Source: Phocoena phocoena (lineage: Eukaryota; Chordata; Mammalia; Artiodactyla; Phocoenidae). Taken from it: a stretch of DNA of 64,000 bases. Below, piece by piece: positions 34,442 through 47,530 of this stretch (the first letter of the stretch is position 1; each line of letters begins with the position of its first letter). The stretch lies in the NCBI RefSeq assembly GCF_963924675.1, contig NC_089221.1:4833851-4897850 (forward strand), in the 5' to 3' direction. Under the pieces are notes generated by a model that was not told where the DNA came from, did no database searches, and saw only the letters and a list, made by a program, of their open reading frames with translations. The translations under genes were made by a program, and so were the position numbers.

Positions 34442-35889
34442 AAAACCTGCAACCATCTAAAATACTTTTAATGTCTCAGTCCAACCATGCACATTTAATA
34501 TTATCATGGAAGACACTTTCTATTAAACTATTAGAGGATGGAAAATGAGAAACCATATTTATTGAAGGTCATTTTCTGTGATGGAGGTTTTATCAATTCA
34601 ACTTGGGGGCAGAAGATGACAAAAAATAAAGCTAACCACTTGGTGAAAAATGGGGTCTGAAGATAGGAACTCAAGCATTAAAAAAAAAATCTAGGTGATG
34701 AAGCTTAAATTGAGAACTCCTGCTACTCATTTTCTCACATGAATTTATTAAGAGGAAATTAGCACAATCAGTGGACTTATAACTTAGCCAACACTGTTTC
34801 TGACAAGTTTTAGGAAATAATTTCAGCAAAAGAAGGGTTATATTAGCATGATCAATATTTACATTCAGGCCCTGAAATATAGTTTAATTGATAAAGAAAA
34901 AAATAGCACCTTAGTTGTGTAGTGGGTTCTCGTGCAGAGTTTACATTCAGTCCTGAGTCCAGGGGATAATCCCAAGTGAAAAAGAATCCTGTAGTCTGTC
35001 ATCTTGATCTTTGAACGTTAGGTATGATAAAGAAAAGGTTTTGCATAAAGGCAAGTTGTCTCTTCTCTTAATAAAGTGGAGAAATGTTTGTGTACTGCTC
35101 CCAGGAGAAGCTAAACAAATGCTACCTCCATCTCTCTGTGTCCAATCAGATTTAGGAACTGGACCCTCAGTTCTCCGTGTCTCAGGGTATAAATGTGGAC
35201 AAAATACTACCTGGAACATTGAAGAGGTGTCACTGGTTACTGTGAATACTTTTATTTCATTTCCAGTGGTTTTCTCAGTGATGTATTAGTAAGTCAGGGA
35301 ATCTGATTAGGGAGCCAATAAGAGAAAACTCCCTCAGTCTGGGTTTATCCATAGATATGCTTTCAAAGTCAGATGTGGGGCCCAAAGATGGTACACAAGA
35401 TGAGCCACTGGCCCCTGAGAAGGAACTTTAAGAGCTTTTCATTGTATTAAATTATAATTAGAAAGGAAGTATGCAACCCTAATGTTCAATAGCAGGTCTC
35501 TAATCGAGTCCTGGATATGTCTGCGGGTCATTGCTGATTGATGGGTCTTTAGAGAGGAGATATTGGCAGTCCCACCTCACTCAGTTACTGGCTTTATTGC
35601 CATGCTTTGCAGCTTAAATGGGCCAAAACAAGTAGATTTAAAAATTGTATTACCTAATTTCACTTAACTATTCTTTTGCAAAATAAAAAAAACTGGCTTC
35701 AAATATACATACACAGAGATACCAGTTGTATCTCAGTGTCACTGGTCCAGAGAGCAGAACAGTCTGGTCCAGTGATACCCTAGCAGAACTCAGTGGGCAA
35801 ACAGAGGATCCCAGGTGGATCTAGGGACACCTACATCCACACCCCCACAAGGACACAGATTCTTGACTTCTGCTTATAGCCAATGTGGA
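34442..35889. other. unique sequence, no gene seen
   Basis: No nameable repeat. Opposed frames of 92 (+) and 90 (-) codons overlap at 34947-35289; neither shows a domain. Confidence 0.4.
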
Positions 35890-37399
35890 ATCAATCACAG
35901 GGACTGAATACACCCTTTCTCTTGAAACAATGGAAAAGTGGACAAAATATAGGAAATGATGATTTTCAAGACACTAGACATCAGTTATCCTTGGTAGGGA
36001 GGAAAGGAGTGAGATGAGCTTTACAGTAGCCACAGCTCACAACCTGTGGGGAGAAACAGGAGTAAGCAGAGCAAACTGCCTGAAGTGAAACACGGAGCCC
36101 AGCGCCTGGAGATCAAGGTTGTCAGGGTGCATGACAAAAGAAAGGAGCAGAGCTGTGCAGAGAGACCTGCAGAAGGCCTCCCTCAAATACTCGGCTGTGT
36201 ACTGACCAACTCATGTGTCTGAGGAAAGGACCACCCAACAGGACTAGAGAATAGTATCCCGTGCTCGGACAGGGCCAGGCTGGTGCCTGTTCCCACCAGC
36301 TGGGCTGGAACCACAGGACACTGGGCAGGGCATTTGGTACACTCTTGCCTCTGTGGAGGGGAATATCATCTCTGAACTGAGCATTGCTCCAGTCCCGCCT
36401 AACACATCTTAAGAGCAAGACCCAAAAGGATCAAGCTGTTTGCAAGTGGCTTAACTGTGCCTCAGAACAAAGCTCAAGAACACTTATAAGAATGCAAAAA
36501 TATCCAGGTACCAGCAAGGTAGGATTCAAAATTCATGTTCTCTTAAAGATGAATCAGGAAAATACCACCTTACTGAAAACTAGGAGAAAAAGATAAATCC
36601 TCTATTATACTCAAGTATTGCAATATATCTCTCTCCTTCAATAAAAGAAAATCAGTTAGGATATAAAATGTTTAAAAAAACAATATCAACCAACTTGACC
36701 TCATTGACATTTATAGAGAAACTCATCCAATAAACAGCAGAATACATGCTCTTTTCAAGTGACACAAAATTTTTACCAAGACTGACTATATTCAAAACCA
36801 TAAAACAAGTCCCAATACATTAAAAATAAATAAATTTCTACAAAATATGTTCTTGGATCACCATGAATTAAATTATAAATCAAAACCAGATAGATCTCTG
36901 GAAAATCCATGGATATTTGGAAAGTGAATGCATCAAATAAAATTAAATTGTAGAACATTTTGAACCAGATTAAAATAAAACCATTAGGTAATAAAATTTG
37001 TGGAATGCTACTAAGACAGCACTTGGAGGAGGGTATATTTAGCTCTGTATGTTAATATTAGGGGGAAGAAATCTCAAATAAATGACTTAAGTTTCCAAAT
37101 TGAGGAACTAGAAAAAAAAGGGCAAATAAAGTTCAAAGTAGAAGAAAAGAAATAATAAAGAGCAGAGCAGAAATCAAGGAAATAGAAAATTTTAAAAAAG
37201 AGAAAACCAATGAAATTAATAGCTAGCTCTTTGAGAATAGTACTAAAACTAATAAACCTGTAGCCAGGCTGATTAAAAAATGAGAGAGGATACATTTTAC
37301 TAATATCAGAAACGAAAGAGGCAGTATCAATACTGGTTCCATGGATGTTAAAAGGATAACAAGAGAATACAATGAATGACTTTATGCCAATACATTTTA

Positions 37400-37750
37400 T
37401 TTGTTTTATAAATTTATTTATTTATTTTTGGCTGCATTGGGTCTTTGGTGCTGTGCATGGGCTCTCTCTAGTTGCAGCAAGCGGGGGTTACACTTCACTG
37501 CAACGCACAGGCTTCTCACTGCAGTGGCTTCTCTTGCTGGGGAACATGGTCTCTAGGCATGGGGTCTTCAGTAGTTGTGGCACAAGGGCTCAGTAGTTGT
37601 GGCTCGTGGGCTCTAGAGCACAGGCTCAGTAGTTGTGGCACACGGGTTTAGTTGCTCCGCAACATGCGGGATCTTCCCAGACCAGGGCTCAAACCTGTGT
37701 CCCCTCCATTAGCAGGTGGATTCTTAACCACTGCACCACCAGGGAAGTGC
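37400..37750 (-). mobile_element. CHR-1 type SINE
   Basis: Reverse CHR-1: T-rich left end, repeated 'cagtagttgtggc' modules, 'atcttcccagaccagggctc', and right end 'ccactgcaccaccagggaag'. A perfect 13-bp target duplication, 'ccaatacatttta', lies at 37387-37399 and 37751-37763, within L1 D. Confidence 0.95.
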
Positions 37751-38154
37751 CCAATACATTTTAAAACTTAGATGAAATGGACAGATGCCTTGAAAAACAC
37801 AACTTATCAAAGTTCACTCAAGAAGAAATACGTAGTCTGAATAGCTCTATATATCCATTACATTTTCAAATTTGTTATAAACTTTTCAAAAATGAAAATT
37901 CTAAGCCTGAATGAATGGCGTTATAGGTGAATCCCACCAAAAATATAAGGAAGAAGTAATACTAATTCCATATAAACTCTTCTAGAAATTGAAAATGAGA
38001 GATAGTTTCCAACTGATTTTATGAGGCCAGGATTACCTTGATACCAAAACAAGACAAAGACATTACAAGAAAAGAAAACTATAGCCCAGTAATCCCTCAT
38101 GCATGTAGATGCAAAATTCTTAAGAGAATTTTAGTAAGTGAAATCCAAACTACA

Positions 38155-38511
38155 GGTACTTTCCTGGTGGCGCAATGGTTAAGAATTGCCTGCCAATGCA
38201 GGGTGCATGGGTTCAAGCCCTGGTCCAGGAAGATCCCACATGCCACGGAGCAATTAAGCGCATGCACCACAACTACTGAGCCTGCACTCTAAAGCCCATG
38301 AGCTACAACTACTGAGCCCACATGCCACAACTACTGAAGCCCACGTGCCTAGAGCCTGTGGTCCACAACAAGAGAAACCACCACAATGAGAAGCCTTCAC
38401 ACCTCAACAAAGAGTAGCCCACACCCACCATAAATAGAGAGAGCCTGCACGCAGCAACAAATACCCAACTCAGCCAAAAAAAAAAAAAAAAAATTTATTT
38501 AAAATAAAAGG
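38155..38511 (+). mobile_element. CHR-1 type SINE
   Basis: Head 'ctttcctggtggcgcaatgg', B box 'gggttcaagccctggtcc', repeated 'ccacaactactgagcc' modules and an A-rich tail. A perfect 13-bp target duplication, 'aatccaaactaca', lies at 38142-38154 and 38512-38524, again in L1 D sequence. Confidence 0.95.
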
Positions 38512-38544
38512 AATCCAAACTACATATTAAAAATTCATCATGAC

Positions 38545-40288
38545 TTGTGAAAATGACTATACTACACAAGCCATCTACAGATTCAATGCAATCCCTATCA
38601 AACTACCAATGACATTTTTCACAGAACTAGAACAAAAAGTTGCACAATTTGTATGGAAATACAAAAGACCCTGAATAGCCAAAGTAATCTTAAGAAAAAA
38701 ATAATGTAACTGGAAGAATCAGGTTCCCTGACTTCAGGCTATACTACAAAGCTACAGTAATCAAGACAGTATGGTACTGGCACAAAAACAGCAATATAGA
38801 TAAATGGAACAGAATAGAAAGCCCAGAGATAAACCCATGCACATATGGTCACCTTATCTTTGACAAAGGAGGCAAGAGTATACAATGGAGAAAAGAGAGC
38901 CTCTTCAATAAATGGTGCTTGGAAAACTGGACAGCTACATGTAAAGGAATGAAATTAGAACACTCCCTAATATCATACACAAAAATAAACTCAAAATGGA
39001 TTAAAGACCTAAATGTAAGGCCACACACCATAAAACTCTTAGAGGAAAACATAGGCAAAACACCTTACGACATAAATCACAGCAAGATCCTTTTTGACCC
39101 TCCTTCTAGAGAAATGGAAATAAAAACAAAAATAAAGAAATAGGACCTAATAAAACTTAAAAGCTTTTGCACATCAAAGGAAACCATAAACAAGATGAAA
39201 TGACAACCCTCAGAATGGGACAAAATATTTGCAAATGAAGCAACTGATAAAGGACTAATATCAAAAATATACAAGCAGCTTATGCAGCTCAATATCAAAA
39301 AAGAAACAACCCAATCCAAAAGTGGACAGAAGTCCTAAATAGACATGTCACCAAAGAAGATATCCAGATTGCCAACAAACACATGAAAGGATGCTGAACA
39401 TCACTAATCATTAGAGAAATGCAAATCAAAACTACCATGAGGTATCACTTCACACCAGTCAGAATGGCCATCATCAAAAAATCTACAAACAATAAATGCT
39501 GGAGAGGGTGTGGAGAAAAGGGAACACTCCTGCAGTGCTGGTGGGAATGTAAATTGATACAGCCACTATGGAGAATAGTATTGAGGTTCCTTAAAAAACT
39601 AAAAATAGAACTACCATAAGACCCAGCAATCCCACTACTGGGCATATATCCAGAGAAAAACATAATTCAAAAAGAGTCATGTACCACAATGTTCATTGCA
39701 GCTCTATTTACAATAGCCAAGACATGGAAGCAACCTAGGTGTCCATGGACAGTTGAATGGATAAAGATGTAGCACATATATGTAATGGAATATTACTCAG
39801 CCATAGAAAGAAATGAAATTGAGCTATTTGTAGTGAGGTGGATGGACCTAGAGACTGTCATGCAGAGTGAAATAAGTCACAAGGAGAAAAATAATTACCG
39901 TATGCTAACACATATATGGAATCTAAAAAAAAAAAAATTTGTTCTGAAGAACGTAGCAGAAGGACAGGAATAAAGATGTAGACGTAGAGAATGGACTTGA
40001 GGACCCAGGGAGCAGGAAGGGTAAGCTGGGACGAAGTGAGAGAGTGGCGTGAACATATATACACTACCAAAAGTAAAACAGATAATTAGTGGGAAGCAGC
40101 CACATAGCCCAGGGAGATCAGCTCGGTGCTCTGTGTCCACTTAGAGGGGTGGGATAGGGAGGGTGGGAGGGAGATGCAAGAGGGAGGAGATATGGGGATG
40201 TATTATATGTATAGATGATTCACTTTGTTATACAGAGAAACTAACATACCACTGTAAAGCAATTATACTCCAATAAAGATGTTTAAAA
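38545..40288 (+). mobile_element. young L1 (copy C), 5'-truncated
   Basis: Begins inside ORF2 after the RT core ('gtgaaaatgactatactaca', 'gattcaatgcaatccctatc') and runs through the ORF2 end and 3' UTR to 'ctccaataaagatgttt' and a short A tail. Close to copy A over their shared part, which covers the region next to A's deletion. Translated fragments include '[20 protein letters not shown]' and 'ATMEYYSAIERNEIELFVV'-like text. There are stops, for example before 39144. It is inserted in old L1 D. Confidence 0.9.
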
Positions 40289-41703
40289 AATTAATCAATG
40301 TAGTTCACTATATTAACAAACTAAAAAAGAAGATCCAATCATATGATTATCTATTGAATAAACAAATACAGGAAAATATTTGTCAAAATCCAGCAACCTT
40401 TCTTTTAAAAGGTCCCAACACAGTAGGATTAAAGGAAACTTCCTTAAATTGATAAAAGTCACCTATGAAAATCTATAGCTAACATCATACTTAAAAGACT
40501 GAATGATTCCCCCCAAATATCATGAACAAGACAAGTATATCTCTCTCAGCACTTCTATTTAACTTTATACTGGAGGTTCTAGCCAATACAATCAAGCAAG
40601 GAAAATAATAGTATCCATCACAAAACATGATCATCTATGTAGAAGATCCAAATGTATGTACAAGAAAAAAAAATCCTACCGGCACCAATAAGGAGTTTAA
40701 CAAGTCTAAAGTATATAATCAGTATACTAAAATCAACCATGTTTTTATATATTTGCAATAAATAATTGAAAATTAAAATTAAAGCAACAAAACTATTGGC
40801 AATAGCATCAAAAATTTAAATTATTAGGATTAAAGCTGTCCAAAGATCTGAAAAACCTGCAGACTGAAAAATAAGAAAATATTGCTGAGAGAAATTAGAG
40901 GAGAACTAAATAAATGAAGAGCCATACCCTGTGGAAGGGTCAGAAAACTCAATATTGTTAAGATATCAATTTGCCTGAAATTGAACCAAAGTAATCCCAA
41001 TCAAAATCCTAGCTGACATTTTTTTTTTGGTAGAAATTGACAATTTTTTTTCTAAAACTCATATGGAAATGCAAATGACTAGAAGTAGGAAAACAACTTT
41101 AAAAAAGAAAAACAAATCTTGAGAATAAATACTACCTTATTTCATGACTTATTATACTGCTATATTAACCAAGAGATTGTAGTATTGTAGAGACAGATAG
41201 ATGGAATAATATAGAAGAAATAAACACACACAGACATATATATATATATATATGCACACTTGATTTGAAAATGGTACTAAGACAATTCAATGGATAAAGA
41301 ATAGTCTTTTTGCAAATAGTGGTAGAATATTTGGATATCCATAGGTTAAAAAAAAAAGAAATTCAAACTACACTTTGCACCACATATAGAAATAAACCCC
41401 AAATGGACCATAGACCTAGATGTAAAACCTAAAACATGAAATCTTCTAGAGAAAAACACAGGAGTAAAGGTTCATAACCTTCAGTTAGGCAAGGATTTCC
41501 TTAATGGAATGTCAAAATGTACAGACAATAGAGGAAATTATTGATAAGTAGAACTTCCTCAAAATTTAAATGTATGCTCTTGGAAACACTGTTAGAAGAA
41601 TAAAGAGACAAGCCATTAACTGGGAGGAACTATCCTCAAGTCATATGCCTTAAAAAGCACTTGCATCCAGGATTTATAAGGAACATTCAGAACTAATGAT
41701 AAG

Positions 41704-42044
41704 TGTCTTAGTCTATTCAGGCTATAACAAAAAACACAGACTAGGGGTCTTATAAGCAACAGAAATTTAATTCTCACAGTTGTGAATGCCTAAGATCATG
41801 GCACATGCATGGTCAGGTGGGAGCCCTTTTTCAGGCTGCAGACTCCTCATTGCGTCCTTATATGGAGGAAGAGGCTAGGGAGCTCTCTGGAGCTTCTTTT
41901 ATGAAGCTAATCCTATCCATGAGGGCTCCACGCTGCTCATGACTAAGGACCACCTGAAATCTCCACCTACTAATACCATCACCTTCGGGGTTTGGATTTC
42001 AACATACGAATTTTTAGGGAGACAGAAACATCCAGACCTCAGCA
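41704..42044 (-). mobile_element. MST-type MaLR LTR
   Basis: Reverse-oriented solo LTR with clear MSTA/MSTB text: 'tcttagtctattcaggctat', 'gcaacagaaatttaattctc', 'gggagctctctggagcttct', 'catgagggctccacgctgct', 'cacctactaataccatcacc' and 'ggatttcaacatacgaattt'. Ends are TG...CA. The flanks 'ataag' (41699-41703) and 'ataaa' (42045-42049) fit a 5-bp duplication with one change. Inserted in L1 D. Confidence 0.9.
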
Positions 42045-42379
42045 ATAAACATATATACAAACTCGTACAAAGTGGCAAATATGTGCACATCCATTCGATC
42101 AGATACTTACTAAAGAAGTTATATTGAAGGCAAATAAGCCCCTGCAAAGTTGTTCAACATCATTATTCATTGGGAGAAATGCAAAAACGTTCTGGAAAAC
42201 ACTTTAGAAGTTTCTTAAAGAGTTAAACTTACCCCTCTCATATGATCCAGCTATTACATCCCTAGGTAGTTCCCCAAAAGAAATGAAAGCATAAATAAAA
42301 AATAAAATTAGCAAAACTAATGTTTATTCTTAAAGTAATATTTTGTCAAGCAAATTATTCTGTAAAAACCTCATGTACC

Positions 42380-42650
42380 TGCTGTTTTTTCTTTGCCTTG
42401 AAGCACTCCTCACCCCCTGGTCTGCATAGTTCCTTCTCTCACATCCTCCAAAATTCCAAACAAATAACACCTTCTTATTGAAACTTTTCCTAAAACAACT
42501 AACTGGAAAGGCACCCTATTCCTTTACACTTTACACATCTGCTAATTATGTACAATTTGCAAAACAAATTCATTTCCCTACCCTGATAGAACTTACGTTT
42601 TACTGAGGGAAGACAGACAATAATAAAATAAATATTTGTTGGATGGATAA
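42380..42650 (+). mobile_element. L2 LINE 3' end, probable
   Basis: 'aacaccttcttattgaaact', 'tttcctaaaacaactaactg' and the end 'aataaatatttgttggatgg' match the usual L2 3' order ('caccttctcagagaggccttcc', 'caataaatatttgttgaatg'). Confidence 0.5.
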
Positions 42651-43774
42651 ATAATCACACGTGCAGCTGCAAAGTTGGCCAAAACATTTGAATTTATCAA
42701 GAAGTCTATTTTAAAGAAGGATGTATATCTACTATGGTTAATTAATGACCTTGCTCAAAGTATGTGTTGCCTTGAGATATTGACTCATGATGAAAAAATG
42801 GATTATAAACCCTAAGTACATAAGTGTACATACACAGGACATACCTTGAAAAGTGTTTGATTGATAGTGATGTATGATCACAGATGTTTGCAGATGGCTG
42901 GTCTAGGTCAAGGCCAACTGTGGACTTAAGGGAAAACCCTCTCATTTCAAGAAGATAGAGACTGGCCTCCTCACATGCTGGCTGGGAACCTGGTGAGGGA
43001 TGAATGGGCTGATTTATTTTAACATGTTTGTTTCTGTCCAGATATTTTGTTTGACACTCCTCCTATGAGATGGGAAAGGAAGAGGAAGGAAGCAAAGCAA
43101 CACTGATTTTTTTTAAACCATCATTTAGTGTCTCTGGTGGTTCTCTCTCTCTCTCTCTGTGTACGCTTTGCTTCCCCAGCCACTTCTGAGCCATGGAAGC
43201 AAAAATAGCCATGAACATAGAGTCTGGCTGAGTGCCCTGGCAGGTTTTTTGTTTGTTTTTTTTTTCATACATCATTCACAAGCTGCTGCAGTGACTATAC
43301 AATGCAGAACATAACCTCGGTAGAGAGGAAGGATAAAGGAAGAGTGTGCCCACGTGAGGGCTTGGCCATACTTACAACTACAAAGCATCCTATGCTATCT
43401 GCTCATACAGTTTCTGCTAATAAAGGAAAAAATACACTTGAATCAAGGACTTCTTTTTCTTCCTGAGTTTATTGACTTTGATTTTGCTATTTCAATAAGT
43501 TAGCTAACTGCAGAAATAAGTAAATCTTTGTTTTTATATTTAGACAAGGAAAATAATTTTCTTTTGATGTCAGTGGCTTCACAGACACAAGTTCAAGGGA
43601 GCCTTTGTCTTCTCGGTTTGTAGAAAATTCGTTTTGATTTTACATACCCATACACGCATGCACACACACACACACTCACACTCATACAGGCAGATTGACA
43701 GTAGAATAAAGGTCATCACATTTCCTCCTGAATTCCAATTTAGGGGAAAATTAAGGTCATGGTCAGATTAAGCA
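42651..43774. other. unique sequence with short (TC)n and (CA)n
   Basis: No gene seen. A short (CT)n lies at 43141-43158 and a (CA)n near 43658-43676. Confidence 0.45.
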
Positions 43775-43965
43775 ATGTCATTTTTTCTAAATCAATAGTT
43801 CTTCATATTTTGGGGTCACAGACCTCTCTGAGTATCTGAGAAAGTTATGGAAACTCTCTGAGGGATGGGGGTAGGGTAGGAAGCATAAAATATTTTTCAT
43901 ACAATTTCCAGAAACATATGGCCCCTCATATTTTTCAGAGGAAAAATCTCTGCTTCAGGTCTGAA
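43775..43965 (+). mobile_element. hAT-type MITE fragment, probable
   Basis: 'ttttggggtcacagacctct', 'gagtatctgagaaagttatg' and 'tcatacaatttccagaaaca' resemble the 'catggaccccttgagaatctgatgaaagctatgg...gcatacaatttcagg' pattern of a Charlie-group MITE. I cannot name the subfamily. Confidence 0.45.
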
Positions 43966-45974
43966 ATGCAGTGTGCACTAGCAATGCCATTATTTATAAC
44001 TCAATAGCAGAGACTGGAGTGGGGAAGCAAACTTCATCCTTGAAACAAAGAGAACGGCTGCCTCGTTCACCCAGAAACTCCCCAAGGCCAAAGGCCTTGT
44101 CTTTGATTCCAGTCCTGTTTCCATGCAGCCCACAGGTATAACATACTACCTACAGCCAGTCTCCACAAATGAAAGGGCCAAGCAGTGCTTTGAAGAATCT
44201 CCTGGGTGGCTCTTTTAAGTGGGAACAATTCTAACCTCGAGTCCATCTAGGAGGAAGTCTCAGTGGGTGACCACGGTCCACAGCTGCCCACCCCACTCTT
44301 TGTCACTGTGGTCACCGAGCTCACACATCTCATCCCTGTTCTGAGGAGGGAGGCTTGACTCTCGGTTGTAACGCTAGGCAGGAAATCTTTTGTCACTCCA
44401 CGGATGCTTGGCAGGCTTCACTCTCCCCGCAAAGTCTTAAAAGGAGAGTTTTGCAGGGTTTGGAAACGGGACAGACCATCACTGAAACACTGCATCTGAC
44501 CCGTCTTCCTCTGGGGAGGCAGCATGCGAAACAGAAGCATGCATGCCTCCAGGTGCTGTGTTATTCTCCCTTGCTCGTCACACACAAGCTATTGCTCAGG
44601 TGCAAGGTCAAGAATGGAAAAGTATTAAAAAGTGGTCAAGCCGATCTGGAAGTTTCTAACCACCATAAGGATTATAAAGCCACATGGATATATGGTGCTT
44701 GCCCTTACCTTGCTGGGGTGCCCCTGTGAACCTCCATGGCTGCTCTGGGATGAGCCCACACATCCTCTGTGCATCGGGAAACACTCCAGTTCCGTGAAGC
44801 TGGAAAATGAGCTCTGCTTCTTGGCAGCAAACCTGCAACCAGTCACTTCGTGGGGCCCAGAATGAGGGTGTAGGTGTCTGTCCATTATGTCATGAGGGTC
44901 CAGCTTGGTCATACATCCTTCTATTCTGCTTGACTTAACTTCTTCGATGCTGACATTCACTTGCAATTCTAAACCCAGTTTCTGACCCTTTTCTGTGAAG
45001 TCTTTTTAATCTTTCCAGGGAGCATTCACCACTTTCTCCTCTATGTTCCCAGAATCCTCTAGCTTTATCGTGTTTTTACATCTCCAAATAACACCTCTTT
45101 TCAAGAGGATGCACAGGGTCTTGGCCTCAGACAGCAGAACCTGAGGCAAAGGGACTCTGTAACTACTTAATGAGAAATGCCATCCATCGAGCAGGGGCAG
45201 GGCAACACAAAGGTGCGTCATCAGACTGACCGACATTTTATGAAGAGCAGTCATGTACCCAGACTTGTGGGTCCATCTTCCCAGTGTCTGTACAAGTGGC
45301 TGCTTCCCAGCACAGGCTTTCTGGAGGAGGGGAGAGGAAGAATACATCTCCAGTTCCCTCTCACTGGTGGAAGGTGATCTCCACAGGGCATCACACGCCC
45401 CTGAGCTTTCTGGTCGGGCACGTGGTGCCCTCAGCATATCCTGAGAAACCCTGGGGCCAGGGATAAACAAGGTGTGAGGGGCCCACACGAGGCACAGCTC
45501 TACTAGCTTGTGTCCCTGAGATAACCATGGTTGGAGATCATACAAGAGGAAGCAGCAGGGTGGTGAGGCTGGGCCTGGAACGATTGGCCAAAGGCACCTG
45601 AGCAGATCTGTGGGTGGTCCAGTGTGGCACATGAAGCCCCCTAACAGTCACAGGTGTGTCATAAATGTGTGTCATAAATGTGTCATATACGGAAAATTCC
45701 AGAATCTTCAAGTCACAAGGAAACTTAGAGACTACTCTACAACGTGACCTGGGAGCCCTTTCTGCAGCATCCCTTAAAGAGCCATCCAGACCAGGAACAC
45801 CAGCGCTCCCTGAGGTCGACCATCTGCTGCTCCGGGCTGTGATAACGGGAAACCCCTGCACCCGCAGCCGTCCCCCTGCCGGCCATTAGATCTGGAATGA
45901 GGGAATTCCTCTGCTTCAAGCCAGTCCTTCAAGTGTTTTCAGAGTATCCTTTTCTAGGTTAAAAATGTTCAGGT
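43966..45974. other. unique, relatively GC-rich sequence, no gene seen
   Basis: The longest frame of the whole window (208 codons, minus, 45006-45632) lies here, along with overlapping plus frames of 60-74 codons. I recognise no domain in any of them. Frames on both strands of the same DNA suggest high GC rather than coding. A 'tgtgtcataaa' motif repeats two to three times near 45655-45690. Confidence 0.4.
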
Positions 45975-46285
45975 TTTAGAACGAACAACCCACAACTACA
46001 CACAACAACATGCGCGAATCTACAAAAGTGACGCCAAGCAGAAGAATCCAGATGTAAGAAAGCACACACTGTGTGTTCATTTAGATCCAGTGCAAGAGCC
46101 ACAGCCGCTCCGTGCTGAGAAGCCCTTGGGAAGTTCACAGTGAGGCAAGGGACCCCTGGGTGCTGGCAGCTTTCCGATCCTTCATCTGGATGCCGACTAC
46201 ACTTTTGAATTAATCTGTGAGATTTATCAAACCATCCACTTAAATGTACTCTTTTCTGTATGCATATTTTACTTCAATATTTTCT
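45975..46285 (+). mobile_element. old L1 3' UTR
   Basis: 'cacacaacaacatgcgcgaa', 'gaatccagatgtaagaaagc' and 'cacactgtgtgttcatttag', then 'gggtgctggcagctttccga' and 'tctgtatgcatattttactt' with 'caatat' follow the L1M 3' UTR. Confidence 0.65.
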
Positions 46286-47452
46286 TTGAATATCCGATCT
46301 CATCGACCATTACTCTGATGAAATGGGGTCCAGATCTCCCACTACTTCTTACCTTCTGTATCTTTGCATGGTGCCCACCTGAAAATGGGACCTCCAGGAA
46401 GCACCAATACTGATTCTGATCTCATCACTCCCAAATCTTATTGTAAAGTAATTTCCAGGACTAGACACTCAGCCTCCACTGATGCAACTTTAAATGGTTT
46501 GGAAGTTTGACCATTTTTTTAAATAACACAACTAATGACAACTTTTTTTCTTACATTTTCCCATACAGTAATCCCGTGGCCAAAATATTCAACAAACACA
46601 CAGGATTCCATGGCTAACATACAACTATTTTAGAATGATGTGAAATGGACCACAAGGTTTCAAGCCTATGTTTCCACCCTGAAATTTGCTAATATAAGCA
46701 TTATCTTTCTACCAAGATACTACTTTAAAAATGACTTAATAAATGATAATACCTCCATGTGATGTGATTTTACCCAGATATTAAAATGACGTGTGAAGAG
46801 TTTGCAATCCTGAAAACATATACATCAGTAAACACCCATGAAGAGTGTGAAATCCCGAATGGGCACAGACAAATGAACAGGCAACTCCTCTGTTGTTATG
46901 GATGCTGCTGGAGACCTGTTCATCCTCACAGGCTGGCCAGCTCTAGGAGTGCACCTTGCCCACCTGTGGGCAGGTTGGGAAAGGTGGCACCAGATAGAGT
47001 TAGGTAATGGCCAGGCCAAGGAAGGGTAGAGTCTGCTGTCACATGAAGAAAATCCTGAAGATTAAGGAAAGAAGGGAAATCTTCCAGCAGGATCTAAAAA
47101 TTGATTAATTCATCATTCCTGAATTTCCTCTCCTTCTAACAATTCAGGAAAACTAATTTCAGATTAAAATAAGTTTCTGGAAAGGATGAAGACAATACTC
47201 CATACAAAGTTATTATTTAAAGGAGAACAGAGAGAGTTATTATACTGGTGGATAAAACCACATCCCGGGCATGACAGCCTCAGTCAGGCACACCTGCTCC
47301 CTCTCTTTTCTGCTCCTGGCCCAGGAGGGCTGTGATGACCTGTGCTGCAGTGACCATTGGGTGTGGATCTGGGGCAACAGGATGTGAGAGAGTGAGCTGA
47401 GGGGGTTCCAACCACGAGGCTCTGCAAGAGAGTGATGTCCTCTTTCTTTCTG
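46286..47452. other. unique sequence, no gene seen
   Basis: No nameable repeat or coding region. Confidence 0.4.
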
Positions 47453-47530
47453 CAGTGTGTGTGTGTGTGTCTGTGTTATGTCTGTGTGTGTGTCTGTGTG
47501 AATATGTGTATGTGTATGTGTGTGTGTTTA
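47453..47530. repeat. imperfect (GT)n microsatellite
   Basis: About 78 bases of TG repeats with interspersed CTGTG, ATGTG and TATG units. Confidence 0.9.

Larger units (their letters stand above)
35890..42295 (+). mobile_element. old L1 (copy D), host of nested insertions
   Basis: Decayed L1M-grade element. The 5' UTR-like part (about 35890-36600: 'caatggaaaagtggacaaaa', 'aaaatatccaggtaccagca') is followed by ORF2 text from 36660 ('cttgacctcattgacattta', 'gtggacaaa...' equivalents), which continues to about 42290 ('ctcatatgatccagctatta'). ORF1 and the start of ORF2 seem to be missing. It holds, in order, a CHR-1 (-), a CHR-1 (+), a young L1 piece (C) and an MST LTR (-). All frames are broken. 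Confidence 0.75.

Noticed and set aside
10401..42044. LTRs as part of an intact endogenous retrovirus
   Set aside because: Each LTR is solitary; I see no gag, pol or env sequence between any pair.
45006..45632. 208-codon minus-strand frame, longest in the window
   Set aside because: No recognisable domain, no supporting exon signals, and overlapping frames on the other strand. Probably chance in GC-richer DNA; a transcript or conservation test would decide.
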